Source: Pseudomonadota bacterium (GTDB lineage Bacteria; Bdellovibrionota; Oligoflexia; Oligoflexales; Oligoflexaceae). From it: a stretch of 10,336 nt of DNA. Both the position numbers and the translations under genes were made by a program. Under the pieces are notes generated by a model. The model saw only the letters and a list, made by a program, of their open reading frames with translations. It ran no database searches and had not been told where the DNA came from. Positions 1-7,578 of the stretch are shown here, one piece after another. Position 1 is the first letter of the stretch. Each line of letters opens with the position of its first letter. The DNA is taken from contig JAKQGS010000245.1 in the NCBI GenBank assembly GCA_029556045.1, positions 1 to 10,336 on the forward strand, in the 5' to 3' direction.

Positions 1-393
1 GCGTTTTATTACGGCAAAGGATATTCCTATCTCTCGCAGGACCCGGCAGCTTGCGCCAACTGCCATATCATGCGACCCCAGTTTGACAGCTGGCAAAAAT
101 CATCCCACCATGCGGTGGCAGTATGCAATGACTGCCACACCCCGGAAGGAGCCATCGCCAAATATGCCACCAAAGCGGAAAACGGCTTTTGGCATTCATG
201 GGCGTTTACCACCCAGAACTTTCGTGAACCGATTCAAATCAAAACCAGCAACAAGGTGATTGCGCAAAATGCCTGCCTCAAGTGCCACAGTGGCATGTTT
301 GCGGATGTCACTCACCCCGCAGGCCCCCATTCCCAGATTAATCAAGGGGATGATATGACCTGCACCCATTGTCACAAAAACATCGGACACTAA
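1..393 (+). CDS. nrfH: Cytochrome c nitrite reductase small subunit NrfH, partial (5' end missing)
   Basis: Membrane-anchored tetrahaem quinol dehydrogenase of the NapC/NirT family that feeds electrons to NrfA. The window opens inside the gene in frame 1, so the N-terminal membrane anchor is missing and 130 codons plus TAA remain. Four CxxCH haem sites are visible, at residues 18-22, 42-46, 92-96 and 121-125 counted from the window start. The first reads CANCHIM, and the Met two residues after the haem His matches the unusual Met ligand of haem 1 in NrfH. The following PQFDSW and the second site CNDCHTP are also typical of NrfH. The stop codon lies 19 bases before the nrfA start, so the two are almost certainly co-transcribed. 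NapC-type proteins share this fold, but the neighbouring nrfA settles the assignment. Confidence 0.93.
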   Translation, partial: AFYYGKGYSYLSQDPAACANCHIMRPQFDSWQKSSHHAVAVCNDCHTPEGAIAKYATKAENGFWHSWAFTTQNFREPIQIKTSNKVIAQNACLKCHSGMFADVTHPAGPHSQINQGDDMTCTHCHKNIGH

Positions 394-412
394 TGCCACG
401 AGGAGAACAGGA

Positions 413-1798
413 ATGGCGTTGACGAAATACGGTCGGGAAAAACAAAAACGCTCCAGACTTTACGTTTTAGTGGCGCTGCTGTCCGCCGGCGCTGCCGCCG
501 CAACAGCCGCATTGCTGGTCAATATCATGGAGCGCAAGGAGGAGGGTAAACAGACCTTCTTTAAGGTGGTGGATCTGAATGACGACACCGAAGACCCGGC
601 GCTGTGGGGTAAAAATTTCCCCCACCAGTACAATAGCTATTTGAAAACTGTCGATCAGGAGAGAACCCGCTTTGGTGGCAGCGAGGCCATTGCCCGCACC
701 CCCAACAAGGCCGACCCCCGGAGTGTAATATCCCAGTCCAAACTCGAGGAGGATCCCCGCCTCGTCGCCATGTGGTCAGGATATGCCTTCTCCAAGGACT
801 TTCGTGAAGAGCGGGGCCACGCCTTTATGCTCATCGACCAGATTCATACGGAACGCCAGCAGGTGGTCCAACAGCCTGGTACCTGTATCAATTGTCACGC
901 CTCCACCTATGTGGCCATGAAAAAGCTCGGGGATGGTGATATCATGAAGGGCTTTGACGTCTTGAATAAGCTGCCCTATCAGGAAGCCCGCCAGCACGTG
1001 AACCATCCGGTGACCTGCATCGACTGCCACAATCCCGACAATATGCAGCTCCGGGTCACACGTCCGGCCTTCATCGATGGGATCAAGGCCTATATGGCAT
1101 CGAAGGGCACCGCAAACTACGACGTCAATACGCAGGCCACCCATCAGGAGATGCGCTCCTACGTCTGCGGCCAATGCCATGTGGAGTATTACTTCAAAGG
1201 CGCGGAAAAGCGTCTCGTATATCCCTGGAGCAAAGGCATCAAGGGGGATGAGATCCTTGCCTATTATGAGGAAAACGGCCACAAGGATTGGCAGCATGCG
1301 GATACTGCCGCCCCAGCCCTCAAGGCCCAGCACCCTGAGTTTGAGATGTGGAGCCAAGGCATCCATGCCCGCTCGGGGGTCGCCTGTGCGGATTGCCACA
1401 TGCCATACCAACGGACGGGAGCTGTTAAAATCACCGATCACCACGTGCGCAGTCCGGTGCTGAATATCAACAACGCCTGCCAGACCTGCCACAAAGCTTC
1501 AGAAAGCGAGTTAAAGGCGCGCGTGGAGACCATTCAGGCCAATACCTGGCAGCTGCGGAATGTCGCCATGGACGCCCTGATGGATCTGATCAAGGATCTC
1601 AAGGCTGCCCAGGGTGAAGGGTCCACCGTCGACCCCAAAAAGGTGGCGGCCGCCCAAACTCTACAGCGGAAAGCGCAGTTTCTGTTTGACTTCGTGGAGG
1701 CGGAAAACTCCACCGGCTTTCACGCACCCCAGGAGGCCGCCCGCATCCTCGGTAACTCCATCGACTATTCCCGCAAGGGTCAAAGCGCCCTCCGCTGA
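413..1798 (+). CDS. nrfA: Ammonia-forming cytochrome c nitrite reductase NrfA, CxxCH variant
   Basis: Periplasmic pentahaem enzyme that reduces nitrite to ammonium with six electrons supplied by NrfH. The 461 residues match the family length. A basic N-terminus and one hydrophobic segment at about residues 16-37 give a signal peptide or signal anchor. Five haem sites are seen at residues 158-162 (CINCH), 202-206 (CIDCH), 252-256 (CGQCH), 325-329 (CADCH) and 356-360 (CQTCH). Active-site landmarks are present: an RGH at 134-136 (probable substrate Arg), the VEYYF after haem 3 that holds the catalytic Tyr and calcium-ligand region, and KAQHPE at 304-309 with the catalytic His and calcium-site Lys/Gln. 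The first haem site ends in His rather than the Lys that ligates catalytic haem iron in classical NrfA; CxxCH-type NrfA clades are known. AGGAG at 401-405 lies 7 bases before the ATG. NrfA assignment is firm, and the haem-1 ligand difference is directly visible. Confidence 0.95.
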   Translation: MALTKYGREKQKRSRLYVLVALLSAGAAAATAALLVNIMERKEEGKQTFFKVVDLNDDTEDPALWGKNFPHQYNSYLKTVDQERTRFGGSEAIARTPNKADPRSVISQSKLEEDPRLVAMWSGYAFSKDFREERGHAFMLIDQIHTERQQVVQQPGTCINCHASTYVAMKKLGDGDIMKGFDVLNKLPYQEARQHVNHPVTCIDCHNPDNMQLRVTRPAFIDGIKAYMASKGTANYDVNTQATHQEMRSYVCGQCHVEYYFKGAEKRLVYPWSKGIKGDEILAYYEENGHKDWQHADTAAPALKAQHPEFEMWSQGIHARSGVACADCHMPYQRTGAVKITDHHVRSPVLNINNACQTCHKASESELKARVETIQANTWQLRNVAMDALMDLIKDLKAAQGEGSTVDPKKVAAAQTLQRKAQFLFDFVEAENSTGFHAPQEAARILGNSIDYSRKGQSALR

Positions 1799-1830
1799 AA
1801 TCCGTCGCATCTTCGTTGGAAGACAGTTAT

Positions 1831-1863
1831 GATAGCCCCGCTCCCTGAAAAGGGCGGGCTATC
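1831..1863 (+). other. Inverted repeat / RNA hairpin between nrfA and the efflux operon
   Basis: GATAGCCC at 1831-1838 pairs perfectly with GGGCTATC at 1856-1863. Inside it, CCC and GGG can add three more pairs around a TGAAAA loop, with a small asymmetric internal loop. No T-run follows, so it is not a standard intrinsic terminator. It ends just before the ribosome binding site of the next gene. It could be an mRNA-stabilising end for nrfHA, a terminator of another type, or a leader structure that limits translation of the pump operon. The structure is visible; its role is inferred. Confidence 0.45.
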
Positions 1864-1868
1864 ACGTT

Positions 1869-1887
1869 GGGAGGGCGGCAGACGGTG
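1869..1887 (+). promoter_or_regulatory. Ribosome binding site that decides the GTG start of the outer membrane factor
   Basis: GGGAGGG at 1869-1875 is a strong Shine-Dalgarno match, 9 bases before GTG at 1885. An in-frame TTG at 1867 overlaps this site and has no ribosome binding site of its own at a useful distance. The GTG start also puts a Lys directly before the hydrophobic signal core. Confidence 0.6.
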
Positions 1888-3174
1888 AAACTTTGGGGTG
1901 GTATAGTCCTATTGATCACGACACCGTTTTTTTCCGCCCATGGGGCTGATCTGAATTGGTCCACCGCCGTCCAAATGACCCAACAAAACAATCCTGAACT
2001 TAAACAAACCCATTCCAGCGTTGATGCCGCCAAAGCTCAAACCACCGTGGCCCGCTCGGGATTTTTGCCCACCGTCACCGCAGCGGCAACCGGCGCTCTC
2101 AATGGGGATATCGGTGATAACCAAACCCAGGTCGGTGGGGCAGGTGGTCGCGGCGATCCCACCAAGGACTATAAGCTTAGCCTCACAGTGAAACAAAGCC
2201 TGTTCAATGGCAATCGTGATCAGAATGACCTCAAACGGAGTGAATCTCTGGTGGAAGCGGCCCAGTCGGACGTCGATGCCATCCGCAACGATCTTTACCG
2301 GGATTTACGCCAAGCTTTTGACCAAGCCCTTTACTACCAGGAACTGGTGCAATTAAATCGAAGGGCAATGGAGCGGCGGCGTCAAAACGTCAGGATCGTT
2401 AAACTTCGCTACGGCGGGGGCCATGAGCATAAGGGCTCGCTGATGAAAAGCGAGGCTGCCGCCAACCAAGCGGAAACCGAATTAATCCAGGCCCAACGGA
2501 ACCTTCAGGTTGCTCTCACCAAAATGTCGCAGATTATCGGCAGTCCGGTTGCCCCGGATTCCCGCCTGATCGGACAGTTGCGGGAGCCTGTCTCGCAGAA
2601 GGAGCCGGATTATAAGGCCATGGTGGAAAAAGCCCCCACCCGCCGCAAAATCGAGGCCCAGTTGCGGGCGGCTGAATCACGGGTGGCCATAGAGCGCAGC
2701 AGCATGCGCCCTGATTTGTCCGCTCATGGCAGCATCACCCGCGATGGCGGCATCGATGCCCCCAACACCGACCGCTATGCGGTGGGATTAACCCTGACGG
2801 TGCCTCTCTATGATGGCAGTCGCACCACCGGCAGTGTACGGGCAGCCGTGGCGGAGATGGCGCAAACTCAATATGCTCGCGAAAACACCGACTGGCTCCT
2901 GCTGGTGACCTACCAAAATGCCTTTGCGACTTTGGCGGATGCGCGAGAGCGTGTGGGCGTGCAGACCCGCTTTGTGGCAGCCTCGCAAACGCAGGCGGAA
3001 ATCACCCGCAGCCGCTACACCCTGGGTCTAGTGACATTCCAGGAATGGGACAGCATCGAGAACGAACTGATCACCAATGAAAAAGCCCTTTTATCCAGCC
3101 GCAAAGATGCAGCCCTGGCGCTGGCGGGCTGGGAACATGCCCAAGGGGTAAAACTGGAGGATTCCATCCGATGA
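1885..3174 (+). CDS. TolC-family outer membrane efflux protein
   Basis: Outer membrane channel component of a tripartite exporter, 429 residues from the chosen GTG start. The N-terminus is a Sec signal peptide (about 20 residues, cleavage probably after the Ala in AHGA). The mature protein shows the two-fold repeat of outer membrane efflux proteins. Each half has long Gln/Ala/Glu/Arg-rich amphipathic helices and a beta-strand pair ending in a bulky motif: LTVKQSLFNG near residue 105 and LTLTVPLYDG near residue 305. These are the typical strand-to-helix turns of TolC homologues. Length is normal for the family. The stop overlaps the ATG of the adaptor gene (ATGA), which implies translational coupling and places it in an operon with the adaptor and MacB-type genes. 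The substrate cannot be told from sequence. Confidence 0.9.
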   Translation: MKLWGGIVLLITTPFFSAHGADLNWSTAVQMTQQNNPELKQTHSSVDAAKAQTTVARSGFLPTVTAAATGALNGDIGDNQTQVGGAGGRGDPTKDYKLSLTVKQSLFNGNRDQNDLKRSESLVEAAQSDVDAIRNDLYRDLRQAFDQALYYQELVQLNRRAMERRRQNVRIVKLRYGGGHEHKGSLMKSEAAANQAETELIQAQRNLQVALTKMSQIIGSPVAPDSRLIGQLREPVSQKEPDYKAMVEKAPTRRKIEAQLRAAESRVAIERSSMRPDLSAHGSITRDGGIDAPNTDRYAVGLTLTVPLYDGSRTTGSVRAAVAEMAQTQYARENTDWLLLVTYQNAFATLADARERVGVQTRFVAASQTQAEITRSRYTLGLVTFQEWDSIENELITNEKALLSSRKDAALALAGWEHAQGVKLEDSIR

Positions 3175-4160
3175 AGCGGATCCGCACCAAACATGTGGTC
3201 TGGGCACTGGTCATCCTGTCTTTGGCCGGATTAGGTCTGTGGTACCAGCTCAGGAAAAACGCCCAGTCGCAAGTCCAATACGAGCGCCGCTCGGTCAGCC
3301 GGGGGGATCTGCGCATCACCATCATCGCCACCGGCAAGGTGGAACCGGAAAGCCGCTTGGAGATCAAACCCCCGATTGCAGGCCGGATCGAAGAAATCAA
3401 ATTTGACGAGGGTGCCACGGTCAACAAAGGTCAGATCATCGCCTACATGAGCTCCACCGACCGCGCCGCGTTATTGGATTTGGCCCGCTCCAAAGGCAGT
3501 CAGGAAGAGGCCGCCCTGACGGATATCTATCGCCCCACACCGCTGATCGCCCCCATCAGCGGCACCATTATTGCCAAGAATGTGGAACCGGGACAGATGA
3601 TCACGGCGCAGGAGGTGGCCTTTGTGCTGTCGGATCGTCCCATCGTGGCAGCCCAGGTGGATGAAACCGATCTCGCCCGTATATCGATCGGCCAGATGGT
3701 AGAGGTCACCCTGGACGCTTTTCCCGATGATCCGTTTACCGGCGAAGTTTTCCAAATCGCCTTTGAATCAAAGACCGTCAACAACGTCACCATCTATGAC
3801 GTTAAAATACGCCCCAAAGAACCTTTGACCATCCTCCGCAGCGGCATGACCGCCAACGTGAACTTTCGGGCGGACGAAAAGAAAAATGTCCTGCTGGTTC
3901 CCGTCGCATTGACCCAACAGGAGGGTGGCACCACGAATGTTTTGGTCCCAGATCCGAGCAAAGGAAAAAAAGCTGATCGTGAGCCCATAAAGCAGACCAT
4001 CAAGGTGGGACTTTCGGATGGCAAAATGGTCGAGGTACTGGAGGGATTGGCCGAAGGTGACATCGTGCTGGAGGCTATCAATAATAACAATGGCGCCACG
4101 GGGTCTGGCTCCCGCAATCCCATGAATCCCTTTGGGGGACAACGTCCCCGTCAACGTTAG
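3171..4160 (+). CDS. MacA/HlyD-type periplasmic adaptor lacking most of the alpha-hairpin
   Basis: Periplasmic adaptor that should link the MacB-type permease to the TolC-like channel. It has one N-terminal membrane anchor (residues 9-25) after a basic MKRIRTK start. The first lipoyl half-motif covers about residues 65-93 (PPIAGRIEEI, then DEGATVNKGQ). The second starts at about 125 (LIAPISGTII, then PGQMI). A beta-barrel domain follows (VDETDLARISIGQMVEV), then a membrane-proximal domain (GLSDGKMVEVLEGLAEGD) and a Gly/Asn/Pro/Arg-rich tail. Only about 31 residues separate the two lipoyl halves, where MacA normally inserts a long coiled-coil hairpin that contacts TolC. At 329 residues it is correspondingly short. 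The reading frame is continuous and motifs on both sides are intact, so this looks like a natural variant and not damage. The Borrelia adaptor BesA is a known hairpin-less case. Confidence 0.88.
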   Translation: MKRIRTKHVVWALVILSLAGLGLWYQLRKNAQSQVQYERRSVSRGDLRITIIATGKVEPESRLEIKPPIAGRIEEIKFDEGATVNKGQIIAYMSSTDRAALLDLARSKGSQEEAALTDIYRPTPLIAPISGTIIAKNVEPGQMITAQEVAFVLSDRPIVAAQVDETDLARISIGQMVEVTLDAFPDDPFTGEVFQIAFESKTVNNVTIYDVKIRPKEPLTILRSGMTANVNFRADEKKNVLLVPVALTQQEGGTTNVLVPDPSKGKKADREPIKQTIKVGLSDGKMVEVLEGLAEGDIVLEAINNNNGATGSGSRNPMNPFGGQRPRQR

Positions 4161-4175
4161 AAGGCGCACCCTCGC

Positions 4176-6143
4176 ATGATCGAACTGCAGGACATCGAAA
4201 AAACTTACCGCATGGGCAGCAACGAACTGAAGGCTCTGCAGGGGGTGTCGCTGCGTATCGAGGCGGGGGAATTTGTGGCCATCATGGGCCCGTCGGGCTC
4301 CGGCAAGTCGACTCTCATGAATGTGTTGGGGTTGCTGGACATTCCAGATGCGGGTTCCTACCGCCTGATGGATCAGGAAGTGTCGTCCCTGGATGAAGAA
4401 GAACTGGCCCGGGTGCGCAATCGCAAACTTGGTTTTGTTTTTCAGCAGTTCAATCTTTTACCCCGCACATCGGCGGAAGAAAACGTCGGGTTGCCCCTCA
4501 TCTACCGCATCGGCCGTTACGACAGCGACAGAGCCCAAAGCATTTTAGCCAAGGTAGGCCTTCAGGACCGCATGCACCACATGCCCAACGAACTTTCTGG
4601 CGGCCAACAGCAGCGGGTGGCCATTGCGCGGGCGTTAATCAACGGCCCTGAATTGATCCTGGCGGACGAGCCCACAGGGAACCTGGATTCCGCCAGCGAA
4701 AGAGAAATCATGCGGTTGCTCACGGAGTTGAACAACCGGGGCATCACCATCATTATTGTCACCCATGAGCCGGAAATCATGCGTTATACGAAGCGGGTGA
4801 TCCGCATGCGGGATGGAAAAATCCAGTCGGATGGACCTAATCCCGACTACACCCCCATCGATGGTGTTGCTCCGGTGAATGGCCCCCTGCTGGGTGAGTT
4901 GGAATCCCAGAAGAAGTGGCGCTGGTATTTTGAATTCATGGCCCACTCCCGCCAGGCTTTGCGAGCCATTCTGGCCAATAAGGTCCGTTCCGTCCTGTCG
5001 ATGCTCGGGATATTAATCGGAGTCGGCGCGGTGATTGCCATGCTGGCTCTGGGAGCTGGAGCCCAAAAGTCGATTGAATCATCCCTCTCGTCACTGGGCA
5101 CCAATCTCCTGGTTCTACGACCCGGCTCCACTCAGCAGCACGGGGTGCAGGTGCAGGCTGGCACCGTGACGCGCTTTACGCTGGAGGATGCCACAGCCAT
5201 CCAGTCCATGGTTCCAGGCGTGGACGGAGTGAATCCATCGGTCACTGGGCGGGGACAGGTGGTTGCCGGCAATAAGAACTGGAACACCCTGATCATCGGC
5301 GCCTCGGACGCCTATCCTCGTTTGCGGGCCGCCGAACCGAAGATCGGACGATTTTTCACGGCGGAAGAGGACCGTTCCCGTGCTCGCGTGGTGGTGATTG
5401 GCAAAACCATCGCCCGGGAATTATTTGGCAGCACCAACCCCATCGGCGAATCCCTCAAGATCAATCGGGTGACGTTTCAAGTCATCGGCATACTCCCGGA
5501 AAAAGGCGGCAACGCTTTTATGGACCAGGATGACGTGGTGGTGATTCCGGTGACAACCGCCATGAAACGGCTTTTGGGTAAAGAGTACGTGGACTCCATC
5601 GATATTAAGGTAGCGGACGCCGACAAGATGAGTGATGTGAGCGATCGCACCAAGTCCCTAATGGTCGCACGCCACCGCCTCCGGGCTGAGCAGGAACAGT
5701 CGTTTCAAATTCGCAATATGGCGGACATTCAGCAGGCTATGACCTCCACAAGCCGCATCATGTCGTTGCTGCTGGCATCGATTGCTTCCATCTCGCTGCT
5801 GGTGGGCGGGATTGGCATCATGAACATCATGCTGGTATCTGTGACCGAACGCACCCGTGAAATTGGTTTGCGTAAAGCACTGGGGGCCACACGGAGCAAT
5901 ATCATGGCGCAATTCCTGGTGGAGTCCAGCATCATCAGCCTCATGGGAGGACTGCTTGGGGTTGCCTTGGGCTACGCCATCTCCGAGGGGATCGCCATAT
6001 TTTTAGACTGGACGGTGATTGTTTCACTGCAGTCGGTTTCCATGGCTGCATTTTTTTCCATCTCCATTGGCATCATCTTTGGCCTTTGGCCAGCAAGGGC
6101 GGCCTCCCGTCTCCATCCCATCGAGGCGCTGCGGCATGAGTAG
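4176..6143 (+). CDS. macB: MacB-type ABC transporter, fused ATPase and FtsX-like permease
   Basis: Inner-membrane ATP-driven component of the tripartite pump, 655 residues, the normal MacB length. The N-terminal ATPase domain has Walker A GPSGSGKST (38-46), Q-loop FQQFN, signature LSGGQ (140-144), Walker B LILADEP (160-166) and H-loop His197. The first membrane segment is at about 273-295. A large periplasmic domain follows, then three membrane segments at about 529-552, 576-602 and 618-640, the usual four-helix MacB/FtsX arrangement. The motif TREIGLRKALGA, typical of this permease family, follows the second segment. The gene starts 15 bases after the adaptor stop with GAAGG upstream. It could serve macrolides, peptides, lipoproteins or siderophores, so the symbol marks the family and not a proven substrate. 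Confidence 0.93.
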   Translation: MIELQDIEKTYRMGSNELKALQGVSLRIEAGEFVAIMGPSGSGKSTLMNVLGLLDIPDAGSYRLMDQEVSSLDEEELARVRNRKLGFVFQQFNLLPRTSAEENVGLPLIYRIGRYDSDRAQSILAKVGLQDRMHHMPNELSGGQQQRVAIARALINGPELILADEPTGNLDSASEREIMRLLTELNNRGITIIIVTHEPEIMRYTKRVIRMRDGKIQSDGPNPDYTPIDGVAPVNGPLLGELESQKKWRWYFEFMAHSRQALRAILANKVRSVLSMLGILIGVGAVIAMLALGAGAQKSIESSLSSLGTNLLVLRPGSTQQHGVQVQAGTVTRFTLEDATAIQSMVPGVDGVNPSVTGRGQVVAGNKNWNTLIIGASDAYPRLRAAEPKIGRFFTAEEDRSRARVVVIGKTIARELFGSTNPIGESLKINRVTFQVIGILPEKGGNAFMDQDDVVVIPVTTAMKRLLGKEYVDSIDIKVADADKMSDVSDRTKSLMVARHRLRAEQEQSFQIRNMADIQQAMTSTSRIMSLLLASIASISLLVGGIGIMNIMLVSVTERTREIGLRKALGATRSNIMAQFLVESSIISLMGGLLGVALGYAISEGIAIFLDWTVIVSLQSVSMAAFFSISIGIIFGLWPARAASRLHPIEALRHE

Positions 6144-6178
6144 TATTGTTTTCCATTTTAGAGAACCGTACTTCGCCC

Positions 6179-6209
6179 TTGAAATCCTCCAGAGTCCATA
6201 AAGTAATAT
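6179..6209 (+). promoter_or_regulatory. Possible promoter for the HAD phosphatase gene
   Basis: TTGAAA at 6179-6184 and TAATAT at 6204-6209 resemble -35 and -10 hexamers, but the 19-base spacer is longer than ideal. Its position 18 bases before the HAD start would give a very short leader. If real, it would separate this gene from the pump operon. Confidence 0.25.
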
Positions 6210-6226
6210 TTCAACAGAGATATTTT

Positions 6227-6904
6227 ATGCTTGTTATCTTCGATTTAGACGGAACGTTGTTTGAAACTCATCGCGTTACAGGCGAGGGCGTTCACATGGC
6301 CTGCCAGCAACTTAATATTGATACCCCTTCTATAGAGGATATTAAAAAGCTGATGGGATATCCTGCCCATCAGTTCTACTCGATGCTTTTTCCTCATCTC
6401 GACGCCGGTACGGTTGCAACCCTCCGGAAACTGGCCGGCGCTGCAGAATTTTCCAGTATCGCAACCCGTGGCGCTCTTTATGAAGGAACAAAAGATATGT
6501 TAACGAGAGTTTCGTCTCGGCACAAATTAGCCATTTGTAGCAACGGTGATGCCGAATATATCAAAGAAGTTCTGTCGTCTCAGGGCATTAACAATAATTT
6601 TTCCATTATTTCTCCTTTTGAGGAAAATAAACCTAAAAGAATCCGACTCAAATCAATTCTCGATGAGTTTCCAAATGAAAGCGGTGTGATGGTTGGTGAT
6701 CGCAGCGAGGATTTTGAAGCAGCTCAATTTAATTCGATACCCTCCGTGGGTGTCAGTTACGGATATGGCAGCAGGCAAGAGTTAAAATCTGCCACTTATA
6801 CAATCAACAGGCCGGATGATCTGATAGGGATTCTTGATTCTTTAAAAAAATGGGGTCTTCCGCCAAATCTGAGGATAGCATCACCTTGGAATAAGCCAAA
6901 ATAG
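6227..6904 (+). CDS. HAD-superfamily hydrolase, phosphoglycolate-phosphatase-like
   Basis: Cytosolic phosphatase of the haloacid dehalogenase superfamily, 225 residues. All four HAD motifs are present: motif I DLDGT at 6-10 with nucleophile Asp6 and acid/base Asp8, motif II ICSNG with Ser105, motif III Lys135 in ENKPK, and motif IV GDRSED with Asp158 and Asp162. A helical cap of about 70 residues between motifs I and II matches subfamily IA, which includes Gph and pyrophosphatase PpaX. The substrate cannot be decided. The open frame extends upstream to 6146, but the ATG at 6227 starts directly at the first beta-strand (MLVIFDLDGT) and has AGAGA 6 bases before it, so it is preferred. Codon use is clearly AT-richer than in the pump genes, which suggests a different history. 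Confidence 0.85.
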   Translation: MLVIFDLDGTLFETHRVTGEGVHMACQQLNIDTPSIEDIKKLMGYPAHQFYSMLFPHLDAGTVATLRKLAGAAEFSSIATRGALYEGTKDMLTRVSSRHKLAICSNGDAEYIKEVLSSQGINNNFSIISPFEENKPKRIRLKSILDEFPNESGVMVGDRSEDFEAAQFNSIPSVGVSYGYGSRQELKSATYTINRPDDLIGILDSLKKWGLPPNLRIASPWNKPK

Positions 6905-6955
6905 CCAGGATAAACCCCCTAAATCGGGAGCCATGAGCAGTTTAGTCCAGTCGCA

Positions 6956-6999
6956 AAATCCCGACCTGACTTTCATCCCCCGTGGTTCAATCGGGATTT
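6956..6999. repeat. Inverted repeat downstream of the HAD gene and at the end of the HNH remnant
   Basis: AAATCCCGA at 6956-6964 is the exact reverse complement of TCGGGATTT at 6991-6999, with 26 bases between. The right arm lies inside the last codons of the HNH remnant. Read on the minus strand, the structure ends in TTTT, so it could act as a weak terminator for the minus-strand genes. The loop is long and the T-run short, so the role is uncertain. Confidence 0.35.
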
Positions 7000-7548
7000 A
7001 TTCCAGCCCATCGTTTGCGGGTCATCCATTCAACCCCAAATACCTGATCCGCCATGGATTGATTGTGATAACGACATAACAGCCGCAGATTATCCGCGTC
7101 ATGGCCACCGCCCCGGGCCACCGGCGTCTTATGATCAATTTCCAGCATCCGCCTTTCAGGGCAACGCTCACCAAATTGCGACACATAACAGCATTGCCCT
7201 CCATCCCGCAGCCACACGCGATGCTTCACCGCAGCTGGAATCGGTTTTCGCCCCGGGGCGAACGAACTCGATCGATGATCGCGCGGGTGAAGTTGTCCCA
7301 GGACAGTGTCACCATCAGTATCTTCCCTGTCGGCCGGAGCCTTTTGCTTTGTCCGTTCCGCAGCCCGCTCTGCCCGACGCATAGGATCTTTTTTCTCGGC
7401 GATGAATTCCAGCGCCTTGAGTATCGCGTCCTTTTCTCCCAAATTTTCGCCCCGGGATGATAGACGGCATCTGCCGCAGACTGGGGTCTATCAACCGGAC
7501 TCGGTGCTCGCGATTAGCCAAGGGTTCGACCGCGCGATAGGTCTCTGA
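6987..7548 (-). pseudogene. HNH endonuclease remnant, frameshifted and N-terminally truncated
   Basis: The intact part (about 7442 down to 6987) ends in a typical HNH domain: IPAAVKHRVWLRDGGQC, then LEIDHKTPVARGG, then NLRLLCRYHNQ. The paired Cys and the D-H...N...H residues expected for metal and catalysis are present. Before it comes a helix-rich linker, ALEFIAEKKDP then RRAERAAERTK, also seen in larger HNH proteins of deltaproteobacteria and relatives. The only start for this frame is a TTG at 7442 without a good ribosome binding site. In another frame just upstream, PLANREHRVRLID...MPSIIPG looks like the lost preceding segment. Removing one base from the G4, A4 or T3 runs near 7440-7452 joins the two frames into PGENLGEKDA. 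That upstream frame stops at 7549-7551 and no full N-terminus is seen. Loss of function is inferred; the HNH domain itself could still be expressed. Confidence 0.65.
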
Positions 7549-7578
7549 TCATCCACACATTTGGCAGACCCAAAATAA

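Noticed and set aside
776..1492. Long open frame of 238 codons on the minus strand inside nrfA
   Set aside because: It is antisense to conserved NrfA haem motifs, has no ribosome binding site and no family-like content; it is a codon-bias shadow.
1867..1869. TTG as start of the outer membrane factor
   Set aside because: It overlaps the Shine-Dalgarno site that serves the GTG at 1885 and would add a short stretch before the basic start of the signal peptide.
6146..6226. N-terminal extension of the HAD protein
   Set aside because: The 27 extra residues have no HAD character and the ATG at 6227 begins exactly at the first beta-strand with a ribosome binding site.
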